Origin: Acanthochromis polyacanthus
Lineage: Eukaryota > Chordata > Actinopteri > Pomacentridae
Assembly: GCF_021347895.1 (NCBI RefSeq)
Contig: NC_067134.1
Span: forward strand, 30,005,449 to 30,069,448
DNA: 64,000 nt
Direction: 5' to 3'
The number at the start of each line of letters is the position of its first letter. Positions within the stretch are counted from its first letter, which is position 1. The notes under the pieces are model-generated. The model did not search any database, was not told where the DNA came from, and saw nothing but the letters and a program-made list of their open reading frames with translations. This document shows, piece after piece, positions 1 through 11,758 of the stretch. A program made the position numbers and the translations under genes.

Positions 1-39
1 ATAGAGCGAAAAAAGGAAAAAATGCCCCAAATAAAACAC

Positions 40-440
40 ACTGATTACAGCACTATTTGCATCAGTTTGAGAACTCCTGCTGGTTGGGAACACCCCAACA
101 TGTCTGAACATATTATAGGGAGAAAAAAAAAAAGATTTATTTAACGTTTTAATTGTGTCACATCAATGTTTTTTTTAGTTAAAATACGACAAATGATTCA
201 ATCAGTTTTATGTTCTATAGACATATAAAAGATAAAAAACAGGTTAAAGTGTCTTTTACTCACATTCAGACGGAGAAAAGAAGCTGCAACACGAAGACGG
301 TGAAAGACAGAGCTCACCTGTGGAACAGGTAGGGCCGTGACATCACTGTTGTCAGGGCAACCAAGCAGGAAACAGATTTCAATCTGATCTGACAACAGCA
401 CTTCACAGAGGGAACTAGTTGCCAAGCTAACACACAAAAA
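40..440 (-). promoter_or_regulatory. NLR 5' exon/promoter module, copy 1
   Basis: This block matches two others (49590-49920 and 58120-58420) along most of its length. Read on the minus strand it has an X-box-like palindrome GTTGTCAGGGCAAC (348-361), two bases, then a CRE-like TGACATCA (338-345), and a consensus splice donor (exon end 318, CAG|GTGAG). The copy at 49.6-49.9 kb lies just upstream of a PYRIN-like exon, so I infer this is the promoter and first untranslated exon of a neighbouring NLR gene continuing leftward beyond base 1. Confidence 0.6.
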
Positions 441-1219
441 CAGGTTGAACTTGTTGGTCCAGTCTCTGTCCTCAGGTTTAGGCTCACCCTTTATGTCCTG
501 ATATGGTCTGGATATTCTGACTTTATTTGATAAGGTTATGTTTATTTACTGCGTTAATAATGTATGTGAGAAATTAATAGGAAAATAAGAATGGACTTTT
601 ATTTGAGTATTCACACAAATAGTGAGTCAGTTGAACTGTGGGACTATTACCCATGATGCTTGAGTTCAAACAAGGAATTTTGGGAGTCTACAGCGCATAC
701 AGGCACAGAAAAATGTTTAGTTTATGCTAGTAGCAAGTTATACTGTGCCATGAGCTGAAGCTGCTGTTCCCTTTGTATTCACTAAAGCAGTTAACAAACA
801 GAAGTCCAGACTCTTGTCTATTTTTTGAACGTCACTGTGGAAGCCAGTACACTGGAGTCCTCTCCAGACTTCTCTTGTTATTCTGCAGCTGATCCTCTGT
901 TTTCTTCCTGTAGCTGGACTTGTACTACCACAAATATGTATAAAATGACCAAATTATGAAATAAAACTACCACAAATATGTATAAAATGATCAAATTATG
1001 AAATAAAACTATCACAAATATGTATAAAATGACCAAAATATGATTAATTGATTGGCTGATAATGAAACAGTATTATTATTGATTATTGATGGTTGCAGGG
1101 ACAGAGGTTTGTGTGTGAGTCTCTGCTGCCATCTAGTGGTGGATCAACAACATGACTTTTCCCAGATTGAATCCCAGAGAGTCTTGACTTGTTAGTTGAT
1201 GAGAGAAAAGTGCAGCCTG
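441..1219. other. No recognisable feature
   Basis: No gene is seen. Positions 915-1035 contain two to three copies of a roughly 50-base unit (ACTACCACAAATATGTATAA with AAATGA and CAAATTATGA), a short local tandem repeat. Confidence 0.5.
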
Positions 1220-1813
1220 GTAGCAGTGATGAGAGAGGAGGTTACCAAATACAAGAAGAAAAGAGTGGAGCTGGAAGAACAGGTGGGAAAAGTGCAGAAA
1301 GAAGTGAAGACACTGACTGAGAAATGACACCAACAAGAAAGGAAGAAGAGAAGGTGGAATCTGAGAGTCAAAGGGCTGAAAGAAAAGGAAAATGAAAAGA
1401 TGAGAGGAACGCTGATCTCTCTTCTCTCCAAAATGTCTCCAGGAGTGCCATGGTCAATAGAGGACATGGTGGACAGCGTTCATCACATCGGGAAGAAAGA
1501 GCAAAACCACAGCAGGCAGCTCATGGTTCAGTTAGTGAAGCGTGAATGCAGAAATGAAATGTGGATGCTGTCAAAAGGCTGTGAGATGTGTAGAAAAGCT
1601 GAAGAAGATTTAAGAAAAGAAGACAGAGCAATGCGGGAGCTGATGTGGCCGAAGGTAAAAGAATCCAGAGATCAGGAAAAGAGCGACATAATAATCCGAC
1701 AACACAGACATCATAGCAGACAGCAAACACGCATAAACTGGTCAAGATTTCCTAAAACATTTGATGTGATTAACAGTAAAAGTGTATTTATTTTAAAACT
1801 TTCCACAGTCTAA
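1220..1813 (+). pseudogene. L1-type LINE ORF1 relic (Transposase_22-like)
   Basis: The reading frame of the ATG at 1400 extends upstream to about 1220 and is broken by one TGA at 1325-1327. It encodes a charged, coiled-coil-like segment (YKKKRVELEEQVGKVQKEV), then RRWNLRVKGLKEKENE, then DMVDSVHHIGKK and ECRNEMWMLSK. This order (coiled coil, RRM-like start, 'VHRIGKK' motif, C-terminal domain) is that of L1 ORF1 proteins, which bind RNA and chaperone reverse transcription. No reverse transcriptase follows in frame. The downstream end lacks the usual basic C-terminus, so this is an old truncated copy. Confidence 0.7.
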
Positions 1814-2908
1814 CAATATTGGAAATCATTAGCTGATTGCAAATACTGAACTGACTTTATTATTTTCTAGAAACAAGCCATCTGGAGAGCAATTAATACC
1901 AGGTTTGAATTTACAAAGAATGTCTCTTCCCATCAGACTCCAAAGTGTTCCTGCAAAAACCAGAAATAATCAGTGAAACATACAGCAGGACGTGGAGCTC
2001 CTTTATCAGTTCATATTTTCACTTTAATTAGATAATGATGGTACACTGCATTTTACAAAATCATTTAAAAACATATTGATCGGCACAGATTTTACCATAT
2101 TTGACTAATTTTACTGACTGATCTTCCTGTTCTATTTGTCCTGCTCTCAGTTTACTCTGTAAAAATTAGATTTTCTCAAAATGAACCTGAAAGAAATGAG
2201 TTATTTGTATACTTCCTTTAAACTACAGATATTAAACGTTTAACAGTGTTTTTATTTTATTTACTACAGAGACATTCATTTATTTAACATAGTTAATTTT
2301 TAAGATTATAATTAATTTAAATCCAGAACAGATGAATTTTAGTTTCCCACTACGAAGCAAAGCAGTACCAAACCATCAGATGCTGAAATGCCCTTTTCTT
2401 TCTGCCACTGATCATATTAGATTTTCAACAGGGGAATGTTAAACATTCCATTCTACTGATGAGCTCCTGGGTGCTCTGCAGTCTCTGCTCCAGTGTCCCA
2501 TTCTCCTACATTTCGCTGTGACTGATGCATTTGTTTAACCTTAACGCATCGTTTAGTGGAAAAACAACCATCCTTGTACATTTCCATCAACACATTGCGT
2601 CTATCCACGTATTACTATGCCATGACTGATCTGAGACTCTACACCTGTAAGAAATCTCAGGACGTACAATTTCTAGAAGTATGCTAAAGGCCATTACACT
2701 GTTGTCATTAATATCACAACCCATTGCTGACTCCCACACGTCCTCAAACCGTTTGATAAATGTTGGCAGGGGCTCATCATGATCCTGCACACAAACATGA
2801 AGCTTGTAAGGTTCAGCAGTACAGCGCGCATGTTTAACATGCACACACAGCTGTGGTAACGACAATGCATTTAGGGAAAGCTGGATTAGTTTAGAAGGTA
2901 CTTTCACA
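1814..2908. other. AT-rich unannotated stretch
   Basis: No convincing gene. A 106-codon minus-strand open frame at 2587-2907 contains PLPTFIKRFEDVW, faintly like a retroelement gag fragment, but it is too short and isolated to call. Confidence 0.4.
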
Positions 2909-3001
2909 CATTATTGTCCAGTGAAAATCAGCTTTTTGTGCAGCCACACTTGATCCTGATTTGAGTCTTTAAGTCCTGTTCTAGTGATGAAATGAGAACT
3001 A
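2909..3001 (+). repeat. 93-bp dispersed repeat, inverted copy at 25975-26075
   Basis: The stretch beginning CTTTCACACATTATTGTCCA matches the reverse complement of 25975-26075 almost base for base. The partner lies in the presumed 3' UTR of the NLR gene, so this may be a detached NLR 3' fragment or a small unnamed repeat. Confidence 0.65.
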
Positions 3002-3236
3002 AAAATCCTGACCCTGAGTTCTTCATTACAAACACACATTATATCAGCTGTTTGTTTTTCATCTGCTTTATTCTACTCAACATTTAACAGGATTATAAAA
3101 AATACATTTAAAGTCTGTCAAGAATCATACAGGTATGAGATCCAAGAATCAGCCATAAGAATGGGGCTCTGGCAGAGTGACAGCAAAATAAGGGAACACA
3201 GTATGAGATTAGAACCTGTGATTTAGAATCAAATAA

Positions 3237-4210
3237 TGCTAGAACCTGATGAATGTGTGTGAACTGCCCAAATGCCTGTTTTTTTTTTAATCTTCTTTAA
3301 ATTTTGAAACGGTGTAAAAATCAGAAGAGTGCCTCACTGTAAAGTGATGAGATGATTATTTTAAATACTTGTCTTTTATAATCCTGGTTTAGTAGCAACT
3401 GAGTCACAGGAGAGTCTCATTGCAATAAAGAGGATTGTTTGATTGTGTTTTGAAGTGACCACATGGGGGCAGCATCTCACTGTGAGCAGTGAGGGCTTTG
3501 GTTACCAGAGGAGATTAATGTGGTTAAGGTTTTTATTACGATGAAAATGGGAATGCTTTGAAGGTTCTGATCACTATGAAATGGAGATGTTTACAGAAGA
3601 GTTTGATCACCTGTGAAACCAAGAGATTACTAACTTGGTAATGGAGCAAGTAGTCTGGAACTAAGATAAACTTGAATGAAATGCTCACAGTAAAGGTTCA
3701 TTAGCTCTGTAGAGATTTTGGGGGGATTTCTTGTAAGTCTGTGTGCATTATACAGAAATGTACAGTGTGGGTGTTAGTGAGAGTTAGACGCTGACATCAG
3801 CTTCTCCTGTTTCTCCACCGGAAGCCTGTGCTGGGCTGCAGATGAACCAAATACATGAATAGACCGGATGAAAGGGCTAAACAGGCTAAACAGGTGGTTT
3901 TGGTTCATCCGGACCCCACGGGGGCCATGAAGTCGGTGGATGGGGGAAGTGCACAAGTGAGGAGGGGGGGAGGATGTATGCTGTCATCGTGTATGTAAAT
4001 TAAAGTGTGCTGTCATCACGTATGTAAATTGAATATGATGTCACCGTATATGCAAATTCTGAAGAGAAGCAGTGATGTTATAAAATGCACCTGTTGGAAT
4101 AGATTTGTTGGGAGTTGTTGTGGGGTAGTCACTTGATGCAAACCAGACAACAGTTCTGAGCATGAGGGATTTTACCACAGAACTTTGGACGGGTGATTCA
4201 ACATGATCTG
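3237..4210 (+). repeat. Duplicated block, copy A (partner 60487-61330)
   Basis: This segment is collinear with 60487-61330: both open with ATGCTAGAACC, share GACGCTGACATCAGCTTCTC (3787 onward and 60808 onward), and end with GGATTTTACCACA. Both are followed by the same purine-rich array family. Copy B has an added L2 tail. The pairing indicates duplication of a segment several kb long at both edges of the window. Confidence 0.65.
3980..4085 (+). promoter_or_regulatory. Tandem 22-mers, octamer and TATA box
   Basis: Three 22-base units (3980-4001, 4009-4030, 4037-4058) share the pattern G(C/A)TGTCA..GTAT(A/G)T.AATT. The last carries a perfect octamer ATGCAAAT (4050-4057), and 21 bases on is TATAAAA (4079-4085). 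Copy B keeps the octamer at 61157-61164. It resembles a polymerase II promoter or the U3 part of a solo LTR. No transcript or LTR boundary could be fixed. Confidence 0.4.
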
Positions 4211-4800
4211 CAAAGAATATCAGTTCTACTGGGATTATGGACTGAAGGACTGCTCTTACTGCTGTTTGAGGATTCTAAAAATAACACTGACTGAAGGAAC
4301 ATTACTGAACTCTATCATTTCCAAAGGAATGACACCAGAGAGGATTATAACAAAGTTTTTATTGGCCCAAACAACAAAAAAGGACACAAGCAGATCTAAA
4401 TCTGGACTGAACTCTCTCTGCTTCCCCCTGGAGGCTCCAAGGCTCGTCGTTCTTCAGGTGATCAGCCGGATGTGGCCACACCGTCTGCTCTCCCCCTCCA
4501 AATTACATAATGTGGGTGATTATTACTCTTCTTCTATGAAAGCATAGTAGCAGTTAGGAATCATGACGAGCCACTGAAATATTAACTAACTATTGATTCA
4601 TTGTCTGATGATTTAATGGCTATTGCTATTTCCCTGCTGAGATATATTTTAATAAAGCATTATCCTGCAATTAAAGTCAACAGATTGGAACTTCTATTCA
4701 TCCCTATCACAATGGTTAGATATATATTTTTTCTTGGAGTGTATAAAGTCAGGTTAATGCGTACATCACAACAGTAAAGGTTCTGTAAGGTTACCTAGTG

Positions 4801-5290
4801 AGTCCACATTTATTCTATTCAACATTCTGAAAGTTTTTACAGAAAGGTTTGTTCATATATCATTTACAGTCTGTTTTATGACACTTTTTCCCCTAAAAAC
4901 AAACTGAAATACACAAAATGAGACATAAAATGAAACAGAAAAACCTTAAACAGATGGAAAATGTCCAAAATGATACAAAAAATGATCTAAATGAGACACA
5001 AAATGTCCACAATGGAACAAAACAACTTTAAAAGCACGAAAAATGCCGAGTAAAATCCTAAACACAAAAAGTGACCAAGGTTAGAGACAAAATGATGAAA
5101 ATGAGCCTCAATGAGACACAAAATGAGCAAATTCAACAAAAACAGCCTTTAAGTCACCAAAATGCAACAAAAAACAACAAAAAGAGATGAAAAATGACAA
5201 CATTTTATCCACTAACAACCCTAAGGATGCAAACGGATCAAAATAAGGCACAAAATGAGCAAATGTTAGCTTGTCAGTGTTGTGAAAACT
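4801..5290 (+). repeat. 120-bp core plus purine-rich array (copy 1)
   Basis: A core (4801-4922: TCCACATTTATTCTATTCAA ... TCATTTACAGTCTG) is followed by a degenerate array of short words such as GAGACACAAAATG and ACCAAAATG. The same core plus array recurs at 6.3, 61.6, 61.9 and 62.7 kb. Open frames here are by-products of the biased composition. Confidence 0.75.
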
Positions 5291-5539
5291 TCAGTCTAAC
5301 ATGTCAGTGTGTAGTTTGATATCTGGAGCTGAGTTGCAGCTCGTTGTCTGGACTTCTGTCTTACCTGAATGTTTCCTATCTGGCTGAGGAGGCTTCATTT
5401 TTCTGTCACAGTCTTTGCTCACAATGTCTTCACAAGTTTCACACTTGAAATCTTCATCACAACTCTCCAATATCTCCAAGCTTTGTGTGTTAAACTGACT
5501 TTCTCAAGTGTTTCCATGTTTTTCTTCAGAATATGGAAT

Positions 5540-5656
5540 GTGGTAACAGTTGTTAGGTCTTCTCTCTGACATCACAATGGACTTTTAAAAAATGCATTTA
5601 CTGTCTTAGTACTTGTTCTCTGTGCAATGACAGTAAAGTTGGATCTAATCTAATCT
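5540..5656 (+). mobile_element. 5'-truncated LINE (L2-type) tail
   Basis: The sequence ends with GTGCAATGACAGTAAAGTTG followed by ATCTAATCTAATCT, the usual 3' end and short repeat tail of fish L2-type LINEs. Only the tail is recognised, so it is a dead-on-arrival insertion. Confidence 0.6.
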
Positions 5657-6455
5657 ATAAAATGACCAAAATGAGACAAAAATGGACAAAATTTTTCAGT
5701 AGTGAGAAAAAGACCCAAACAGAGTCTACTGAACGGTCCAACAATGTTATGGGACAGTTCAAATGGGACACAAAATGACCAAAATGGAACATAAAACATC
5801 CGACCAAGATAGAAAAATACCACAATGAGCCATAAAATTAGAAAAGGGACATCAAATGTGAAACAAAAAGATAAAAGTGTCCAAAATGGGACTAAAATTA
5901 AGCAAAAATGACGAAAATGAGACACAAAATGTAGAAAATGAAAAAAACAACCTTAAAGTGATACAAAATGACTAAAATGAGAGACAAAATGAGCAATTCA
6001 GAGCAAAAATGAGATGAAAACTGAAACAGAAATGGCCACTGGGTCACAGAATGATGAAATAGACGTGAACTGACCAAAAGAACTCACAAGATGAACAATT
6101 TTAAACAGAAATAAACTTAAAAACACACAAAATGACCAAAATGAACCACAAAATGGTCAAAATTAAGGCACAAAATGAACAAAATGGAAGAAAAAAAATA
6201 ACATGAAAAGATGCAAAATGTTTAAAACCAGACAGAAAGACGTAAACTGACCAAAAAAAACACATAATGACACAAATGAGACACAAACTGATCCAGAAAT
6301 CTTCTCTTACAGTCATGAAACTGTCCACATTTATTCTATTCAACATTCTGAGGCTTTCTACAGAGAGCTTTGTTCATAGATCATTTACAGTCTGATTTAT
6401 GACACTTTTTTCCCCCTAAAAACAGACAGAAATGTACAAAATGATCCAAATGAGA
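5655..6455 (+). repeat. Purine-rich array with core (copy 2)
   Basis: The array of ACCAAAATGAGACAAAAATG-like words runs to about 6290. The conserved core follows (6290-6455, GATCCAGAAATCTTCTCTTA ... CAGTCTGATTTATGACAC). The minus-strand open frames at 5650-5925 and 6101-6346 are low-complexity artefacts. Confidence 0.75.
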
Positions 6456-6613
6456 TGTTCATTTTGTGTCTCATTTTAGTCATTTTTGTTGCTAATTCTG
6501 CTCATGCATTTCTTTAAATAACTAATAATACTGTGGACTCATTATTTAAACTTGAGGTCAATTCTTAGCATACTCAACTGGAAAATACTTTTACTGATTT
6601 GCTGTTGTTTGAA

Positions 6614-7715
6614 CCTTAGTGCTGTCTTCGGGTCAAAATGAACCAGACCACCATGTTTAATAGCATAGAACGGCCCCTAAATGACCTTTTTCAACTTGAA
6701 ATTTGATCACTTTTCCTCAAGTGACCCCAACATTAGAAAAAGTGAAACATTGTTTTTGTTTATATTTTCATCAAAGCTGTACACCACCAGGGTACAAAGA
6801 CTGTCTTCAGGTCATTTTTTACCCGGTGTCAGATAGAAAATTGACCCCCATGGAAAAGTGACCTCGGTTACAAAACATTAAATAACTAGCATAATACATA
6901 GTGGGGTCAAGATTCTACACCCTGGCTACTTCTGGACTGTTGAGATTGTCATATTTGCAGATTTTCAAATTAATATGGACTAATCTGATATTGCTGAAGC
7001 CATGAGGGCAGTTTTCAGGTTTCAGTTCCCAGCAGGTCAGAGATCAGATATTTTCAGTCATCCAGGAGTAACAAGAAGGACTGTAAAACAAATACTGTGT
7101 GCTGCACGTGTGACAAATACAGTTGCAGTCTGTCCTCCATGTGTTAATTAGAGCTTAATATGTTCGTAATATTTTGCTTGAATCTGTTATTTTTTCTATT
7201 CTTATGATTGATGTAGGTTATGCATCTTTCGGGTGGGAGCAATGACCCAAAAAATGAGAGAGTACTAGTATCTGGTAGTTGAGTTTTGTAGTTTTATATT
7301 CCATTGTACAGTATACAGTACACTGTTGTTTCCCTTCAAAAATGCATTTCAAGTTCATTTCTGCACATTTCTGGTACTTTATTAGGCTATAGAAGTACTA
7401 TCTCCTGCAAAACAAGAAATGTTTACACCTATGCAGTACCTTTAGCAGCAATAATAGTGATAATAAACCTCTACTTATAGAAAGAAAACAGTTACAGCAT
7501 GAACAATGGTATAAAAACGAATGGTGTTCACTGATTAAATACAGTCTTTCTATCCTCTGAGGAAGCAAAAACAGGCATTCACAAAGTGTGTGATGCATGA
7601 CAGGTTGTTTCTTCATGTAAAATAGATTTTTGGTTAAAAATTCCATTAAGCTGCTCTATTTTAGAGGCTCAGTGGAGGCAGGTAATTTTTGACCCTGAGG
7701 ACAGGAGGAGTGTTC
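6614..7715. mobile_element. Possible piggyBac-like non-autonomous element
   Basis: The left end GTGCTGTCTTCGGGTCAAAA (6619) and the right end around 7685-7712 (TTTGACCCTGAGGACAG) form an imperfect inverted pair, and GGGTCA-type motifs lie inside. Such ends are common in fish piggyBac-like elements. A clean TTAA duplication is not visible (left flank is TGAA), and no transposase frame survives. Confidence 0.4.
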
Positions 7716-8099
7716 AGGACGTTCAGACAATACAAGGGTTCGATGTGCTGTATGACGACACAATGAGATCCTACGAACAAATCACACAGATGACCTATGT
7801 GGTGACAATAGAAGAAATAAATAGCATAAGACCTTTATGTAACCAGCAGAAACTGCAGCACAGCTTCACCTGTTTTTAACATTTGCAGGAGTGTATCAGC
7901 TACTACTAGTAAAACCACGTGTCTGTTGCTTGAAAACATAATAATGTTGGTTATGTCTTTGATATCTGACTCAGAGTTATTCTTGCTGGGGATCTTCAAT
8001 GTTACACTCATTATTAAACAACTTGTAAATGTACATCTGTTTGAAAACATTCAAAACATTTCATGAAGCAGTCATGGAGCTATAGACGTTTTATTACAA
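7716..8099. other. No recognisable feature
   Basis: Nothing is recognised between the possible piggyBac-like element and the 3' end of the zinc-finger gene. Confidence 0.4.
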
Positions 8100-8105
8100 C
8101 TTTAT
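8100..8105 (-). promoter_or_regulatory. Candidate polyadenylation signal of the zinc-finger gene
   Basis: TTTATT on the plus strand reads AATAAA on the minus strand, about 530 bases after the zinc-finger stop codon. It is the first strong candidate for the 3' end. Confidence 0.4.
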
Positions 8106-8637
8106 TTCACATCCAGATCTCCTCTGCTGCAGTGACACACTCTGTTGTGTCCTACTGTCACAATGTCTCTGTATCTCGTTGCCTCCTTTTACTTGAAAGA
8201 CAGCAGAGCTCAAGCTGAGTGGATTCCAGCAGTATGTTCACACCTGAACAGCCATGTTCTCTCAGCAGGATGTGAAAATGTTCCAAACAGCTTCACATTA
8301 TCTCCAATCACTGCTCTGCTGATGAAGGATGTCATGATAGCAGAAATGTAGCAGTCTGTACCAATACCATATCCATCCAGACATTCAGTTTGGTTCTTCT
8401 GCCTGCTGCTCCACCACCACAGTCCAGACTCCATCTGGTCTAATCATCAATGATTGCTGACATACTTCCTCACAATTGTTGTTGAAGCACAGACTAAAGG
8501 TGCTTTAAATCTAAAACATTTACTTTTAACCTGTACCAACTCTTCCATGTTGTTTCAACCTTAGTTCTGACATTATGTTTTCCACAAATGTTTCAGGATC
8601 AGGACTTCTCAGCTGTGTGGATTCTCATGTGGGCTTT

Positions 8638-9581
8638 TTATCGATAACTACAGTTGAAGCTTTTTCCACAGGTTCCACCAGAATATGGCTTCTCAACTGT
8701 GTGACGTCTCATGTGGACAGTCAAATAGGTCTGTTGACTGAAGCTTTTTCCACAGGTTCCACAAGAATATGGCTTTCCCATTTTGTGAACTGCCATGTGC
8801 CTATTATGTGCTGTTGAACCAGAAAATCTTATTCCACAAATGTGACAAACATATGGTTTCTCACCTGTGTGAAGTCTCACGTGGGCAGTCAAAGAGGTCC
8901 GTCGACTAAAGCTTTTTTCACAGATTCCACAAGAATATGGCTTCTCACCTGTGTGGGTTCTGTGATGTCTGATTAAATCTGATTTACGACTAAAAGCTTT
9001 TCCACACACCTCACATGTTGTACATTTTCTTGCCTTGTCATTATCACACTGTCTCGCTGATGTTGGAGCATTGTCTACATCATTACTGTGACTGTTGTTA
9101 CTCTGATGTCTTGGTTTCTGCTCGATACATCTAGTTGATCCTGAGTCTACATCCTTGCTTCCTTCCTGATCTGGGCTCTCAGCTACACAAGAGATGTGAA
9201 ACAGGAGCTGATCACTGTTTGGTTTTGGTTCACTGTGGTCACTTTCCTCATCAGCAGGAGTCACCTCAAAGGTATCAGTCTCTTGTTTCAATCCAATTAA
9301 CTCTTCCTCCTGACTGGAGCAGAGTTCATCCTGTTCCACTTTAATTTGTGGTAACCCTGGGTTTAATTGGTCCAGACTGGTGCACAATTCTTCCTGTTCC
9401 ATTTTAATTTGAGAAATCTCTGGGTTTGATTGGTCCTGACTGGTGCAGAGTTCCTCCTGCTGATCTTTAATCCGTGGAGGCTCTGGGTCTTCATGGTCCA
9501 CCATGGAGTTTCTCTCCTGGTCATGGGGCTGATGGTAAACAACAGTCTTCTCATTCTCACAGACATAAGACTGTGGGAGCT
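8638..9581 (-). CDS. C2H2 zinc-finger protein, terminal exon (exon 2)
   Basis: The exon starts after the acceptor TTCCTCCAG (AG at 9583-9582) and joins in phase 1 to exon 1 at 15615, creating a GAG codon. An acidic linker repeats [12 protein letters not shown] and [12 protein letters not shown], as in fish ZNF genes. Four C2H2 fingers follow: [39 protein letters not shown] and [13 protein letters not shown], mostly with TGEKPY-type linkers. It is a likely nuclear DNA-binding regulator. The fifth finger has lost its first cysteine (YSGGTC), and a TAA at 8638-8640 stops it, although the same frame beyond still reads KAHMRIHTAEKS before a second stop. The protein is therefore C-terminally truncated relative to its ancestor. 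Confidence 0.85.
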
Positions 9582-10338
9582 CTGGAGGAACAAAGAGACA
9601 AAAGATAATGGTTACTACTGTGATGATGAGAGAACACACATCTGTCACTTTGTCCAGGACTGGCTGTCTCCAACAAATTCAGCTCAACAGTTGAATGTTT
9701 GATGCAAAAAGAATATGATGGTTTATAATAGAAGTCTTTGAGCCGTGAAACAGCAGCAGGAATGATACAAGCATCTCCAAATGACTGAACATTTCTATGA
9801 ACACGTTGTTCCACAGTGGATACAGGAGCACAAAGTTCTAATGGTAAACACCACTGGGTACTTTTCTACACACCACACAGACAGGTTTGATGGGGATCCA
9901 GTAAAATCTGTCTGAATAAAGCTGCTGTCCTCTTCAGCCTTCAAACCTGTCAGGACATTTGGATTTTAATGTTATTCTTATTTTACTGCTGGTTACTGTA
10001 CTGTTGATTTGACTCATCAGTGAAACCCAACATGTTAATAGTGGAATGCAGTTGAACACATGACTTCTATACTCTCTAACTCTGTACGTGCGCTTTCTTT
10101 AGATCATGAATGATCTCTATACATGGAATTATGTCTCTGGACTGAAATGATGGAATGACTGAGTCCTCTGTCAGAGTTTTATTATTAAACTGTTTGATAA
10201 CACAATGCAGTTGCTGTCAGTGTGGAGTAGTTCAGATAAACACTTCCAGCACCTCTGAACAGGAAACTTTGGTTCTTGCTTCCAGGGTCAATCAACACAA
10301 CGATCACATTTTTAAAACTCCACACAGCATCAATAACA
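9582..10338 (-). other. Intron of the zinc-finger gene
   Basis: This is intronic sequence next to the terminal exon. No further exon or element is recognised before the hAT relic. Confidence 0.6.
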
Positions 10339-10346
10339 GACACCAT

Positions 10347-11421
10347 TAGGGCTGCACGATATATCAAAAAAAATATCGTTTTTGCAATAATGGTAAGTGC
10401 GATATCCATATCGCAAAGTTGCGCAATAATTTTATGATTATTTAGATGTATAAATCATGCTTTTTGCATGCATAGACGTTTTCTTGTGACCAATTGAGCG
10501 TGACCTTGAAGCCCTCTCCCCCCATCCCAAATAGCATTTTTGCTACCAGCGCCACAACACAACATGGCAGGACACGGGAAGACGACTGTAACGAACAACT
10601 TGTGTCTAAAAAACAGCGCACCTCAGAAATTTGGGAGTACTATGGCTTTAGGAGACAGGACGAGTCATAGACGCAAGTACTTTGCAAGTCATGCCGAAAA
10701 ATTGTGGCTACGTCGCGAGGAAACACTACAAATCTGCACAGCCACCTCGAACACAACCACAAGGAACTGTATGCTGTTTTCTTACAATCTAAAACACCAC
10801 GAGCTACTCCCATGAAGGCAGAGAAAATAAAGGCAAGCACACAGACAACAATTGGTGAAAGTTTTTCTTCTGTTACACCATATGAAAAAACTTCCAACTG
10901 CCACCAAGGTTTAACTGAGGCCATTACACGTTATATCGTGAAATGCACACTCTCCATTAATGTCGTGTGCAAAGAAGGTTTTTTGGATATGCTGAAAGAA
11001 TTCGACCGCAGATACCAAGTGCCATCACTGAACTATTTCCCAAGTCGCCATTCCACAGATGTACGAGGCATGCTTGGGGTCTGTAAAAGCGGAGCTTAAT
11101 AATGTGGATTTCTTTGCAAGCGCCACAGATTTATGGTCCAGTCGTACTACTGAACCCTACATCAGTTTTACTGTTCACTTTCTCACAAATGACTTTGATC
11201 TGAAAACACGCTGCTGAGAAGTCTCCTACTTTCCGGACTCCCACACCGGTGAAAATATAGCGGCTGCCCTGTGGGATGTGTTGACGAACTGGGGGTTGCA
11301 AGAAGAGGAACAAGTGGTTATCACATTGGACAACAGCACTAATATCCAACAGCGCAATATATATCGATATTGCAGTTCTGGACACCCATATCGCACATAT
11401 TTCCAATATCATGCAGCCCTC
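10347..11421 (+). mobile_element. hAT transposon relic (ZBED-like) with 8-bp TSD
   Basis: The ends AGGGCTGCACGATAT and ATATCATGCAGCCCT are inverted. The 8-base GACACCAT flanks both sides (10339-10346 and 11422-11429), as hAT insertion requires. Inside, frames at about 10600-11100 encode a broken BED-finger region (NTTNLHSHLEHNHKELY) and a ZBED/hAT N-terminal part (ITRYIVKCTL...RRYQVPSLNYF). The catalytic part is missing, so this 1075-bp copy is deleted and immobile by itself. Confidence 0.85.
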
Positions 11422-11758
11422 GACACCATATTATGAGCCCATCCTCTCTTCCTCACAATGTGTCTCAGTTCACCGTTAACTATTCACCTCAACACTTCAT
11501 GATGTTCTACATGTGTAGCGGAGTTAATGATTCCACTTGCCATCTCATATTACATATTTGGTTCCCACGGTGACCACCGGATATGGCATGGACGCACAAC
11601 GTCCAGGCCCCTGCAGACTTGGGGTGTGTTCCATAGATATGAAGAGTAGATACGACACGCCCCTCTGAGCACCATGCCTACGGAGACACTAAGCTAGTGG
11701 GGGCAAAGTTTCAGTGTTTTCCATTGATGTCAGTGGCACGAAAACTAAAACAAGAAGA

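Noticed and set aside
2587..2907. Minus-strand frame with a faint gag-like PLPTFIKRFEDVW segment
   Set aside because: Too short and isolated, with no neighbouring protease or polymerase sequence; similarity may be chance.
5650..6346. F/C/L-rich minus-strand frames, also at 16672-17060 and 61339-62462
   Set aside because: They arise from purine-rich word arrays lacking stop codons on one strand; no real protein features.
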